Of a stretch of DNA of 52,118 nucleotides, positions 7,601-16,067 are shown piece after piece. The first letter of the stretch is position 1, and every line of letters starts with the position of its first letter. Under the pieces are notes generated by a model that worked only from the letters and a program-made list of their open reading frames with translations, ran no database searches and was not told the origin of the DNA. This stretch comes from Bacteroidota bacterium (GTDB taxonomy: Bacteria; Bacteroidota; Bacteroidia; Chitinophagales; Saprospiraceae), in the NCBI GenBank assembly GCA_018222965.1, contig JAAEZH010000037.1:1-52118 (forward strand). The letters are read 5' to 3'. The translations under genes were made by a program, and so were the position numbers.

Positions 7601-8785
7601 ATGAAAAACGCTTTTCTGTTCATACTGGCGCTTTGCTTTTCGAGTTTCCTTCCCCATTCGGCGCAAGCCCAGGAGGAGAAGGAGCCATGGTTTGGCCTTT
7701 CGGCGAATGGCTATGTCAAAGATTTACAAACGCTGATTTTAATCGACAATCCGACGGGTGTGGGTCCCTCCACTTTTGTAACACAGTACAACTTTCTGCA
7801 CCACCGCCTGAATACCCGCTGGGATTTCGGACAAGCAGTAAACCTGAAGCTGGACTTTCGAACCCGTTTTTTCTGGGGAGGAGCTACCAGTATTAATAAA
7901 ACCTTCATCGAGCAACTGGACGGTAGTAATGACTACTTCAATCTGGCTACAGGTGCTGCCAACGACCAGGGAATTGGCATCCACTCCATGATCGATCGTG
8001 CTTATCTGGAATATGCCAAAGGCAGTTGGGAAATTCGTTTGGGACGGCAGCGAATCAATTGGGGCATCAACACCCTCTGGAATCCCAATGATGTATTTAA
8101 TGCTTATGCTTTCACGGATTTCGATTATGAAGAACGCCCCGGCTCCGACGCATTGAGAGTACGTTATTTCATGGGCTATGCGTCCAGTGCTGAGATCGCC
8201 GTGCGCATGGCAGACAACTGGAAAGACGCCATATTAGCCTCCCGGGCCAACTTCAATATTAAACAATACGACTTTCAGGTCATTGCCGGTTATGTCCAGG
8301 AAGACCTGGTATTAGGCGGAGGCTGGGCCGGAAATATTGGTAATGCCGGATTCAAAGGAGAGTTTAGTTATTTCCAACCACTGCCAGAAGATCGGGATCC
8401 GGCTTTTGCCATGTCGGTCGGAGTCGATTACATGACGGCAAAATCCCTGTTCCTCACAGGTGGAGCCCTGTTTAACAGCCAGGGGCAATGGGAGGGAAAT
8501 CTGGCTACTCTTTTCAACTTCGAATTATCTGCCAGAAATCTGTACCCCTACAAATTATCGGTTTTTTCACAGGCTGCTTACCCGATTTCGCCCTTGCTTA
8601 ATGCGGCTATGGTTGTGGTGTACAGTCCGTCAAAAGCACATGCTTTATTCCTTAGTCCGACGCTCACCTACTCCATCGCCTCCAACTGGGATCTGGATCT
8701 AATAGGCCAAATCGCCTTTAATGAAGACGATGGGTATATAAGTCCGGTACAGGCGATGTTTCTTAGGGTGAAATTTAGCTATTGA
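7601..8785 (+). CDS. Outer-membrane beta-barrel of the LolA/FtsX operon
   Basis: A 394-residue exported protein and last gene of the operon. The signal peptide is MKNAFLFILALCFSSFLPHSAQA with cleavage before QEEKEPW. The mature protein is rich in amphipathic strands and aromatic girdle residues, and ends YISPVQAMFLRVKFSY, a good C-terminal barrel strand with terminal aromatic. The motif IRLGRQRINWGINTLWNPND (near 145-165) resembles the substrate-lining barrel of alginate-export/DUF1302-type porins. With the LolA-like carrier, permeases and ATPase it could complete a path from the inner membrane to the cell surface. That path is inferred from gene order. I could not assign a substrate. Confidence 0.75.
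   Translation: MKNAFLFILALCFSSFLPHSAQAQEEKEPWFGLSANGYVKDLQTLILIDNPTGVGPSTFVTQYNFLHHRLNTRWDFGQAVNLKLDFRTRFFWGGATSINKTFIEQLDGSNDYFNLATGAANDQGIGIHSMIDRAYLEYAKGSWEIRLGRQRINWGINTLWNPNDVFNAYAFTDFDYEERPGSDALRVRYFMGYASSAEIAVRMADNWKDAILASRANFNIKQYDFQVIAGYVQEDLVLGGGWAGNIGNAGFKGEFSYFQPLPEDRDPAFAMSVGVDYMTAKSLFLTGGALFNSQGQWEGNLATLFNFELSARNLYPYKLSVFSQAAYPISPLLNAAMVVVYSPSKAHALFLSPTLTYSIASNWDLDLIGQIAFNEDDGYISPVQAMFLRVKFSY
7695..7707 (+). repeat. GCCTTTCGGCGAA 13-mer, copy 2
   Basis: Exact copy on the coding strand of the operon barrel gene, encoding part of GLSANG just after the signal peptide. The following base breaks the palindrome (GAATGG instead of GAAAGG). Confidence 0.8.
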
Positions 8786-8806
8786 GAGTCCATTTTTTCA
8801 CTCGAC

Positions 8807-8969
8807 ATGACATGTGGCGTAACATGACATGTCATACCGCCCAAACCTCAACAATACACAATCAACTAAAATCCAGATACTTAACAACAAAAAACGCCAA
8901 AATTCGGGATGTTGTTTGGAAAAACATGATTACTCGACATGACATGTCGAGTGACATGTCATGTCGAGT
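8807..8969. promoter_or_regulatory. Four ACATGWCATGT palindromes, two forming a long hairpin
   Basis: The 11-base palindrome ACATGACATGT occurs at 8807-8817, 8824-8834 and 8937-8947, and its complement ACATGTCATGT at 8954-8964. The last two, with flanking ACTCG/CGAGT, form a perfect inverted repeat with 17-base arms (8932-8948 and 8953-8969) around the loop GAGT. The first copy also has the ACTCG flank (8802-8806). The sites fill the gap between two convergent genes, an unusual place for operators. The gap has no supportable gene: an open frame across it is made of the repeats. Alternatives are a REP-like element, a strong cruciform or bidirectional termination structure, or a protein-binding cluster. 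Confidence 0.75.
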
Positions 8970-8975
8970 TTGGAC

Positions 8976-9011
8976 AAAAAAAATCAGGCCCTCCGATTAT
9001 CGGAAGGCCTG
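8976..9011 (-). terminator. Rho-independent terminator of the 9048-10859 gene
   Basis: A hairpin at 8985-9011 has 13-base arms with a single mismatch (CAGGCC-x-TCCGAT against ATCGGA-x-GGCCTG). On the minus strand it is followed by eight U residues (A tract at 8976-8983). It lies 36 bases past the stop codon of the minus-strand T9SS gene. Confidence 0.88.
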
Positions 9012-9047
9012 AAGTGTTCATAGCTAATTCTAAAAAGAATTAATCGC

Positions 9048-10859
9048 TTATTTGTTCAATACGATCTTGCGTACAACAACTTCTGAACCGATGGTAAAAC
9101 GCGCAATGTAAATGCCGTTTGAGTATTGGCTCATATCCAACTCATAGCGAGGATTGGCGTTGTTTTGACTATTCTCAACAGCAAGTATCTTACCAGAAAG
9201 GTCTTGCAACTGCAACTGTACCTCAGCTGCTTCTGTCATATTCAACTCAAGCAATACATTACCGCTGGTTGGGTTTGGCACAACAGACAGCGATTCCAGA
9301 ATCTCAAGCTCTGTAGTTCCAACAAGTTCTCCGACTGTTACGGTAACCGTTGCATCTTCCAAACAACCACCAAAGGAAGCATTTGGAGAAATGATACAGG
9401 TATAATCACCAGGGGCTAATCCGGAAATAGATGGGGTGTCGTCGCCTGTGTCCCAGGAATAGGTATAATTTCCAATTCCACCGGCCACTTCAACCATTGC
9501 AGTACCGTCCATGGCACCTGCATTAGCATCTGTAGCTGTACCGGTAGCAGTTATTGGATCGAGGGTAGCACAATCTACACTTGCTTTATAAACCACATCG
9601 TCGATGTAGTAAATATTACTGGCATCAATCGAGAAAAAGTCGATAGAACCAATGTGCAAGTCTGTATAATCAAGACTACCATCTACCAGATTTCCGTCGA
9701 TGTAAAGGGCCAATCCGCCTTCATCTGTATCGATGATCTGACGAACCATAAACCAACTGTCTTCCGGATAATCGAAAGTTGCACCAGTCTGGTCAACGAC
9801 CCCGGTACCCGGAGAACCTCCACCGTTGTTGAAGAATACATCCATATTCCACGCTACGGCAGGTACCTGGTCTTCCTGAATGTTGTAATAAGCGGTTGCA
9901 CCAGCCGGTACATACTGCATCCATTGCAGGGTGTAAGAACCAGCCTGCTTATCGCCCAACAGCAGGATCACATCCTGAGCCTGGCCTTCAGAGATCTTCA
10001 TCGAGTAATCACCACTGGATGCCTGCTCATCACTAACCGTTCCATCTTCAGAACCACCGTCGGCAAGACTCCAGGTAGTCCACCAGGAAGAATTAGGACC
10101 TACAGTAGAAGATCCGGCGTAAGCTTCCATATCATCACAAATGATAGACTCAGCATCCAGCGAACAATCAGGCTGAGCTTCAACAATGATATCGTCTACA
10201 TAAAAAGCATAGGTCTCATCCAATGCGTAAAAGTCAAATCCACCCAAAGAAAGGGATCCACCGGTAGCAATTGCTTCATGACTGTATGGCCAGGAGTACA
10301 CCTGACGGCCATCAATTGAAAGCGTTGTCCAGTCGTTGTCAATATCAATTACCTGATCAATTACAAACCAGGCATCATGTGGAAAATCCACCGATGCTGC
10401 ACTTTGCATTCCGGCATCCAGCTGAGCTACCCCGGAAGGATCAAAAATCACCTGATGCGCAAACTCCGTACCTGGAGTTTCAAACTTCTGAACGTTGTAA
10501 TACCCGCCAAAACCAGCCGGGATATACATTTTGAACTGAACATGGTATCGACCTGTGGTTTGATCGCCAAAAAGCAATACCACATCCTGCGGACCACCAC
10601 CGACACCACCAGTAATACTCAAAGAGTTTGATCCACTGGCTGCCTGATCAGTGCTAACGTCACCATCTTCAGCACCGCCTTCCGTACCACTCCAGGTGGT
10701 CCAAACTGCCGACTGAGGCCCAAGTGGCATCGTGTCGTCGTAATTGTCGAAATCTTCACAGACATAAGCTATGTTGAGATCGCAATCTGCCTGCGCCATA
10801 ATATTGCCGGCCAGGCTAATTAAAATAAATAAAGGGAGTAAAAGTCTTAACTGTCGCAT
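9048..10859 (-). CDS. Secreted protein: two LamG-like domains, SprB-like repeat, T9SS signal
   Basis: A 603-residue cell-surface or secreted protein. Signal peptide about 1-22 (LLLPLFILISLAGNIMAQ). Two homologous domains of about 200 residues follow (roughly 25-230 and 231-430). Each starts with Cys-x-Leu and C-(E/D)-D-(F/M), contains a VWTTWS/WWTTWS motif, a QDV(V/I)LL(F/L)GD strand and a (Y/F)YxDD(I/V)(I/V)xxA end. They look like concanavalin/LamG-type jelly rolls that could bind glycan. Next comes one SprB-like repeat (about 435-515) with YTYSWDTGDDTPSISGLAPG, the usual core of such repeats. A type A T9SS sorting domain ends the protein (about 525-603: SVVPNPTSG, then LQLQDLSGKIL, YSNGIYIARF and VRKIVLNK). 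The ligand is unknown. It has its own terminator; the upstream gap 10860-11133 holds only a weak 7-bp hairpin (10904-10921). Confidence 0.88.
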   Translation of the reverse strand: MRQLRLLLPLFILISLAGNIMAQADCDLNIAYVCEDFDNYDDTMPLGPQSAVWTTWSGTEGGAEDGDVSTDQAASGSNSLSITGGVGGGPQDVVLLFGDQTTGRYHVQFKMYIPAGFGGYYNVQKFETPGTEFAHQVIFDPSGVAQLDAGMQSAASVDFPHDAWFVIDQVIDIDNDWTTLSIDGRQVYSWPYSHEAIATGGSLSLGGFDFYALDETYAFYVDDIIVEAQPDCSLDAESIICDDMEAYAGSSTVGPNSSWWTTWSLADGGSEDGTVSDEQASSGDYSMKISEGQAQDVILLLGDKQAGSYTLQWMQYVPAGATAYYNIQEDQVPAVAWNMDVFFNNGGGSPGTGVVDQTGATFDYPEDSWFMVRQIIDTDEGGLALYIDGNLVDGSLDYTDLHIGSIDFFSIDASNIYYIDDVVYKASVDCATLDPITATGTATDANAGAMDGTAMVEVAGGIGNYTYSWDTGDDTPSISGLAPGDYTCIISPNASFGGCLEDATVTVTVGELVGTTELEILESLSVVPNPTSGNVLLELNMTEAAEVQLQLQDLSGKILAVENSQNNANPRYELDMSQYSNGIYIARFTIGSEVVVRKIVLNK

Positions 10860-11133
10860 ACACGTTCGATTTTATGAGTAAATATGATTGAAATTCAACC
10901 TGTTAGACTGATAACAGTCTACAACTAATTCTGCTTTCAAAAAGGACAATGTCCCAAATTGTTCAGCGGGCGTACTTATTATCTCTACTCACGGGATTAT
11001 TGAAAAGCGGGACGGGGCTATCCCAAAAAAGGGCAAGGAATTTATTCTTGTCGTAACTATGAAGTTAACAGAATTCAATCGGAAATAAAAACCAAATAAT
11101 TTCCCTCTTAAATAAAACAGCTAATGACCGGCC

Positions 11134-12258
11134 TTATCGAATGGCTTTAGCCAGACTGGCTTCCACGATATCTGTTGCTTTCTCCCAACTGAATTTGTCG
11201 CGTTGGATTCGCCCTTTTTCTACCAACCTTTCCCGTAAAGCGGAATCGCTGTCGACCTCCTGCATGGCTTGTGCAATTTCTTCGACTTTCGTCGGATCTA
11301 CCAACAATCCGGCTTCTCCACAAACTTCCGGCATTGAGGATACCGTAGAGCTTATAACGGGCACTTCTGCCCACATAGCTTCCAAAATGGGCACTCCGAA
11401 CCCTTCAAAAAGGGAGACATAGGTCAGGGCGCGACACCCCCCCAGCAAATCGCTCAATGCACCGGCTTCGACATACCCCAATAAAACGATATCCTCTTTG
11501 AAAGGAGAATTTTCATAGGCCCGACGCACCCCTTCAGATTTCCAGGCAAAACGACCGGCAATCAGTAATTTTGTGTCTGATTGACTCTTCGCCTTAAAGG
11601 CATTAAAAGCCAATAGCAAACGCTCCAGATTTTTGCGGGGATGGATGGCTCCGATGTAAAAAAAGTAGGGTTTCCCCTGAGCATATTGATCCCTTACAGC
11701 TTGTTTGGCTTTCGCCGAAAGGCGCCCAAATTCAGGCCTCACACCGTTACAGGCTGCCTGAACTTTATCTGCCAAAATTCCATACGCTTTTATCACATCC
11801 TGTCGCGTGTATTCACTGACGGTTACAATCTCTTCAGCCCGTTGGTGAAACTTTGGCACATAGTGTCGATAATACTTGCTAACCATACCGGATATCTGCT
11901 CCGGATAATGCTCAAAAGCCAGGTCGTGAGTGACCATTACGGTGGGCACCTTTGACCGAAGAGAGGCATAACCATCCGGCGAGAGAAAAACATCTGTTTC
12001 CCATTGTCGGAGCACTCTTGGCAAAGACCATTCAAACCACAAATACCACAAGATTGGATGCCGGGCTGGCGGATAAACCACACGGCCTTCCACATTAGGA
12101 CCAAAAATGTATTGGGAGTCAAAGGGCCGGTCAAACAAAAAGAGAAAATTGTCATCCGGTCTGCGCACCACCAAACGGCGGGCAACTTCCCGGGTAAACA
12201 ATCCGATCCCCTCCAGTTTCCCGGGAAGGAGGAATCGCGTATTTATGGCAATGCGCAT
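11134..12258 (-). CDS. Glycosyltransferase family 4 (GT-B) protein
   Basis: A 374-residue retaining GT-B glycosyltransferase acting at the cytoplasmic face of the membrane. The N-terminal Rossmann domain starts MRIAINTRFLLPGKLEGIG, where the glycine-rich loop contacts the acceptor. The C-terminal domain has FYIGAIHPRKNLERLL (about 205-220), the phosphate-contacting strand usual for GT4, and the E-x7-E element EGFGVPILE (about 285-293), followed by GEAGLLVDP. Donor and acceptor cannot be told from sequence. EPS, LPS or glycan biosynthesis is possible, but no other glycan gene lies near. It is divergent from nadB with a 112-base shared upstream region. One copy of the repeated 13-mer lies in the linker between the two domains. 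Confidence 0.92.
   Translation of the reverse strand: MRIAINTRFLLPGKLEGIGLFTREVARRLVVRRPDDNFLFLFDRPFDSQYIFGPNVEGRVVYPPARHPILWYLWFEWSLPRVLRQWETDVFLSPDGYASLRSKVPTVMVTHDLAFEHYPEQISGMVSKYYRHYVPKFHQRAEEIVTVSEYTRQDVIKAYGILADKVQAACNGVRPEFGRLSAKAKQAVRDQYAQGKPYFFYIGAIHPRKNLERLLLAFNAFKAKSQSDTKLLIAGRFAWKSEGVRRAYENSPFKEDIVLLGYVEAGALSDLLGGCRALTYVSLFEGFGVPILEAMWAEVPVISSTVSSMPEVCGEAGLLVDPTKVEEIAQAMQEVDSDSALRERLVEKGRIQRDKFSWEKATDIVEASLAKAIR
11711..11723 (-). repeat. GCCTTTCGGCGAA 13-mer, copy 3
   Basis: Exact copy on the minus strand in the GT4 gene, encoding part of RLSAKAK in the interdomain linker (about residue 183). The palindrome CTTTCGCCGAAAG spans 11709-11721. Confidence 0.8.
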
Positions 12259-12370
12259 GGATGCAAAATCACATTTTTTTTTGACTTTTTGATCAATTTT
12301 CTTCCTTTCCTATTGCCGGGTTCCTTCTCCAAAATTCCTTACCTTCCGGGCTCAGAATCTGCAAATAGCT

Positions 12371-13975
12371 ATGACCAAAACAGATGTCCTAATTATCGGT
12401 GCCGGTATTGCCGGACTGACTACTGCCATCAAACTGGCTCGCAAACGACCGGACCTTAAGATTCTCGTCCTCAATAAAACCAAGGAAGGCGAAACCAATA
12501 CCAGCTATGCACAAGGAGGCGTAGCAGCTGTTTGGGATGAATCTTTTGATTCTTTCGAAAAGCATATTGCCGACACCCTCGATGCCGGCGACGGACTATG
12601 TGACCCGGAAGTAGTAGAAATCGTGGTCAAAGAAGGCCCGGAGCGGGTTCGGGAGATCATAGGCTGGGGTGCACGATTCGACAAAGAAGACGGAAAAGAA
12701 GAATACGACCTCGGAAGAGAAGGTGGCCATTCGGAAAACCGTATCCTCCATTATAAAGACGCTACCGGTTGGGAGATTCAGCGCACGCTGGGTGAGGAGG
12801 TAGATCGCCATCCAAATATCACCCTGCACGAGCACTACTTTGCTGTAGACATCATCACCCAGCACCATCTGGGTTTCACCATAACACGTGTCACTCCGGG
12901 TATCGAATGCTATGGCACCTATGCCCTCAACCGGAAAACCGGTAAGATGGAAACCATCCTGGCAAAAGCCACGGTTATTTGCACCGGAGGCACCGGCCAG
13001 ATCTATAAAGACACTACCAATCCGGTCATTGCTACCGGAGACGGCATTGCCATGACTTACCGGGCCAAAGGCCGCCTGGAAAACATGGAATTTGTCCAAT
13101 TTCATCCTACCGGCTTGTATGATACGGCCGGAGAAAACCCCACTTTTTTGATTTCGGAAGCGGTTCGGGGAGAAGGAGCCATCCTTAAAACCAGAGAGGG
13201 GGAAGAATTTATGAAGCAATACGACAAACGCGGCTCCCTGGCGCCAAGAGATATTGTAGCACGGGCCATTGACAAGGAAATGAAAATGCGGGGTGCCGAA
13301 TGCATGTACCTCGATTGCACGCACATGGATAAAGATGCCTTCGTCAAACACTTTCCCAATATTTACGATAAATGCCTGAGCATCGGTATTGATCCGATGA
13401 AAGACATGATTCCTGTCACGCCTGCTTGCCACTATATGTGTGGGGGCATACTGGTAGACAAAAGAGGGCGCGCTTCCATTGATTACCTCTATGCCTGCGG
13501 CGAATGTACCAGCACAGGCTTGCACGGTGCCAACCGCCTGGCTTCAAATTCATTGCTGGAAGCGATGGTCTTTGCACACCGCATTCACCTGGATCTGCTC
13601 GACCGTATCGACGATATCGACTGGCAGGAAGGCATTCCGGAATGGGATACCCTCGGCACCAAGCAACCCAACGAAATGGTCCTTATCACGCAGGAACTCA
13701 AGGAACTTCGGGAGATCATGAGCTATTATGTGGGCATCGTACGCTCCAACCTTCGTCTCAAAAGGGCTATGGATCGACTCTGGATCCTCTACCGCGAGAC
13801 GGAAGCGCTCTACTCGGCCAGTACCATCTCTCCAAAACTCTGTGAGCTTCGCAACCTGATTACAATTGCCTATCTGGTCTCCCGATCAGCAACCATGCGC
13901 CGCGAAAGCAGAGGCCTGCATTTCACAACAGACTATCCCGAAAAACTGGACTTTCTGGATCGGACGGTGGTTTGA
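12371..13975 (+). CDS. nadB: L-aspartate oxidase
   Basis: Oxidises L-aspartate to iminoaspartate with FAD, the first step of de novo NAD synthesis; NadA then condenses iminoaspartate with dihydroxyacetone phosphate. At 534 residues it is full length. The Rossmann FAD motif is VLIIGAGIAGLTTAIKLA (about 5-22). It also shows TSYAQGGVAAVW, the substrate-site segment HSENRILHYKDATG, the capping-domain catalytic Arg region EAVRGEGAIL, and the C-terminal FAD loop GLHGANRLASNSLLEA. The helical domain near the C terminus (SYYVGIVRSNLRLKRAM) separates it from succinate dehydrogenase flavoproteins. nadA and nadC are not in the window. The stop codon is followed after six bases by a six-copy 9-base array. 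Confidence 0.96.
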   Translation: MTKTDVLIIGAGIAGLTTAIKLARKRPDLKILVLNKTKEGETNTSYAQGGVAAVWDESFDSFEKHIADTLDAGDGLCDPEVVEIVVKEGPERVREIIGWGARFDKEDGKEEYDLGREGGHSENRILHYKDATGWEIQRTLGEEVDRHPNITLHEHYFAVDIITQHHLGFTITRVTPGIECYGTYALNRKTGKMETILAKATVICTGGTGQIYKDTTNPVIATGDGIAMTYRAKGRLENMEFVQFHPTGLYDTAGENPTFLISEAVRGEGAILKTREGEEFMKQYDKRGSLAPRDIVARAIDKEMKMRGAECMYLDCTHMDKDAFVKHFPNIYDKCLSIGIDPMKDMIPVTPACHYMCGGILVDKRGRASIDYLYACGECTSTGLHGANRLASNSLLEAMVFAHRIHLDLLDRIDDIDWQEGIPEWDTLGTKQPNEMVLITQELKELREIMSYYVGIVRSNLRLKRAMDRLWILYRETEALYSASTISPKLCELRNLITIAYLVSRSATMRRESRGLHFTTDYPEKLDFLDRTVV

Positions 13976-13981
13976 TGATGG

Positions 13982-14035
13982 TTGGTTCCGTTGGTTCCGT
14001 TGGTTCCGTTGGTTCCGTTGGTTCCGTTGGTTCCG
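13982..14035 (-). repeat. Six-copy nonamer array after nadB
   Basis: Six perfect head-to-tail copies of TTGGTTCCG (13982, 13991, 14000, 14009, 14018, 14027), which on the minus strand are AACGGAACC units. It is the most regular array in the window, and perfect copies imply recent expansion or slippage. An open frame through it reads a W-F-R repeat and is not a gene. Confidence 0.93.
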
Positions 14036-14169
14036 GTCTATTAATTAAAATTAAACCCTAAGAATTAATAATTATCAATTCTACCCCCCCATACGTCAGG
14101 TTTCTAATTTCCACAATTCCTTTCATTTCCAGGTAGTTTCCGTTAACTTGACGGTTATAATCGGTATGC

Positions 14170-15708
14170 ATGCCTAAAACGCCATCCTCCAAATTATACG
14201 ACCTGATTAAATCTTTAAGTGGCAGCGAGAAGCGCTACTTTAAGCTATTTGTGCGTGGGGATGAGCGGGACAATAAATACCTGCGGCTCTTTGAAGCCAT
14301 TGAAAACCAGGACAGCTTTGAGGAGGAAGCACTCAAAAAAGAAATCTATGGCGACGAACCCATAGAGAGCAGGAAATATTCCGAACTCAAATCTTACCTC
14401 TATGACCTGGTCCTTAAATCCCTCCAGCAATACGACGAAAAGGGATCTATAGATGCCCGCTTAAAAGCATACCTGCTCGACATCCGGGTACTGTTTAAAC
14501 GCTCCCACTTCGGCGAGTGCTTTGAGCGCATGCAGAAGGCCCGAAAAATTGCGCGGAAATACGAACACTTTACGGCCTTGCTCGAACTCCTGCAATGGGA
14601 GAAAAAAATCGCATATGCCCAAACCAACATCGCCCGACTGGATAAACAACTTCCCCGCATCCAGGAGGAAGAGACTTTTTATCTAAAGCAACAGCAACTC
14701 ATTGCACATTATCGAAACCTGCTTTTGCAACTCCTGATCACCCTGCGAAAAGATGCCAGCCTGCGCTCCAAAAACCAGGCCGGATCACTCGATGATATTA
14801 TGTCGGATCCGCTCCTCAAAAAACTACCAAAAGAGTCTTCATACAAAGCCAAGGTTTTGTACCACCGGATTTACGGGGTGTATCACTACGGCCGACAGGA
14901 TTTCAAAAACTTCTTTGAATCCAGCAAACAACTGCTGGAAATCATGGAATCCCAGTCGCACTTCCTCCGCGAAGATGTATCTGAATACATCTCTGCACTC
15001 TACAACTTTATATTCAGCTGTGGATGGCTTAAAGCCTATGACGAACTGGAAGACAGTCTTGAAAAACTAAGAAATGTACAGCCAATAACCCTGGACGACG
15101 AACTAAAGGTGCACCGCCAGTTCTATATGGCCAAGTTTAGTTACTGTATTCTAAAAGGAGACTTTGAGGAAGGATTGCACGCACTAAACACCCATCAGCA
15201 GGCCCTAAAAAGATTCCCGGATCCATCCTTCCGGAAAAACACTTTTTTCTTTCAATATTTCTATATCCTGTTTGGAAACCAAAATTACGAGGACGCCCTC
15301 TCCTATCTCAACGACTGGTTAAATATGACCGGAAACATTGAGCGGCGCGACCTCCAAAGTTTGGCCAGAATCCTCAATTTGATTTTGCATTACGAGATGG
15401 GAAATTCACTATTACTGGATTCCCTGTTGCGATCTACATATCGATACCTGCGCAAACAGGAAAGAATATTCCGGTACGAGCAGTTGATGCTCAATTTCTT
15501 CCGTACCCTGGGACGGGCAGCGGGACGTTCTGAAACAAAAGAAGCCTTCCTTCAGTTGAAAGAAGACTTACAACCTTTGTATGATCTTCCTTCCGAAAAA
15601 CCCATGCTCGAATTATTTGACATTCGTGCCTGGGTCGAAAGTAAGATCAGACAAAAAGATTTTTCAGAAATAAAGCAAGAGCAGTTTGCTCAATCTTTAT
15701 CCGATTGA
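14170..15708 (+). CDS. Large helical (TPR-like) protein, paralog A
   Basis: A 512-residue cytoplasmic protein of unknown function, with no signal peptide or TM. It is a paralog of the gene at 21904-23442, which has exactly the same length. Both start with a conserved head: LYDLIKSLSGSEKRYFKLFV here, LFQLIKALSKSEKRNFRLFV there. Both then have a Y/F-x-R-LF(E/D) segment, a YSELKSYLYDLVLKSLQ versus SQLSNLKAHLYKQLLISLR helix, and C-terminal LARILNLILHYEMGN versus FARILNLIAHYELGN. Almost everything is predicted helical with paired helices, like degenerate TPRs, so it is probably a scaffold or protein-interaction module. Its last 12 bases overlap the end of the convergent small peptide gene. I recognise the pattern as a common Bacteroidota hypothetical, but not a function. 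Confidence 0.8.
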   Translation: MPKTPSSKLYDLIKSLSGSEKRYFKLFVRGDERDNKYLRLFEAIENQDSFEEEALKKEIYGDEPIESRKYSELKSYLYDLVLKSLQQYDEKGSIDARLKAYLLDIRVLFKRSHFGECFERMQKARKIARKYEHFTALLELLQWEKKIAYAQTNIARLDKQLPRIQEEETFYLKQQQLIAHYRNLLLQLLITLRKDASLRSKNQAGSLDDIMSDPLLKKLPKESSYKAKVLYHRIYGVYHYGRQDFKNFFESSKQLLEIMESQSHFLREDVSEYISALYNFIFSCGWLKAYDELEDSLEKLRNVQPITLDDELKVHRQFYMAKFSYCILKGDFEEGLHALNTHQQALKRFPDPSFRKNTFFFQYFYILFGNQNYEDALSYLNDWLNMTGNIERRDLQSLARILNLILHYEMGNSLLLDSLLRSTYRYLRKQERIFRYEQLMLNFFRTLGRAAGRSETKEAFLQLKEDLQPLYDLPSEKPMLELFDIRAWVESKIRQKDFSEIKQEQFAQSLSD

Positions 15709-15915
15709 TTTAGTGCCGGAGAAATCTCCAGTCCACGCTACTGCTGCCGGAGGATCTTCGCGGATTTCCAATTCGCCCCAGTCTACCTGTCCGTTTGAAC
15801 CGGCTCCACCAGGCATACCTGGAACCCACTTATATCCACCTTTAACAGATTGACGTTCCTTATCGGTTAAAGACTTGCTTTTAAATTGATCAAGTGTAAA
15901 TTTTTCCTTTGACAT
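15697..15915 (-). CDS. Probable GG-leader RiPP / bacteriocin-like precursor peptide
   Basis: A 72-residue peptide. The N-terminal part MSKEKFTLDQFKSKSLTDKE followed by RQSVKGG fits the Bacteroidota natural-product leader pattern (basic start, F-K, L-(T/S)-x-x-E-x-x-x-V-x-GG). Cleavage after the double Gly would release a 45-residue core, rich in Gly/Pro at first (WVPGMPGGAGSNG) and then acidic with two more Trp. The core has no Cys and few Ser/Thr, so a lanthipeptide is unlikely. No modifying enzyme, C39-type peptidase-transporter or immunity gene lies near, so it is an orphan precursor that would need enzymes from elsewhere. Its stop region overlaps the convergent 512-residue gene by 12 bases. 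The call rests on the leader pattern only. Confidence 0.6.
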   Translation of the reverse strand: MSKEKFTLDQFKSKSLTDKERQSVKGGYKWVPGMPGGAGSNGQVDWGELEIREDPPAAVAWTGDFSGTKSIG

Positions 15916-16067
15916 AAGCCGCTTTTAAAAATGTGAAAACTTGCGCAGTATAAATATAAGGCAATACCTAATGGATAAAAGACCAAAAAAAATTAAAAGT
16001 CAGGTTTTTGACCCCAAACTCAATAGATAATCTCTTCCTACTAGCATATATCAAACGAATTTTTGGA

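Noticed and set aside
8782-9012. Open frame of 76 codons across the palindromes
   Set aside because: It is built from the repeated ACATG words and the terminator; there is no ribosome-binding context or protein-like composition.
12596-13525. Long open frame antisense to nadB
   Set aside because: nadB has full-length family motifs on the other strand, so this is a shadow of its codon use.
13982-14035. CRISPR-like repeat array after nadB
   Set aside because: The unit is nine bases with no spacers, and there are no cas genes. It is a simple tandem array.
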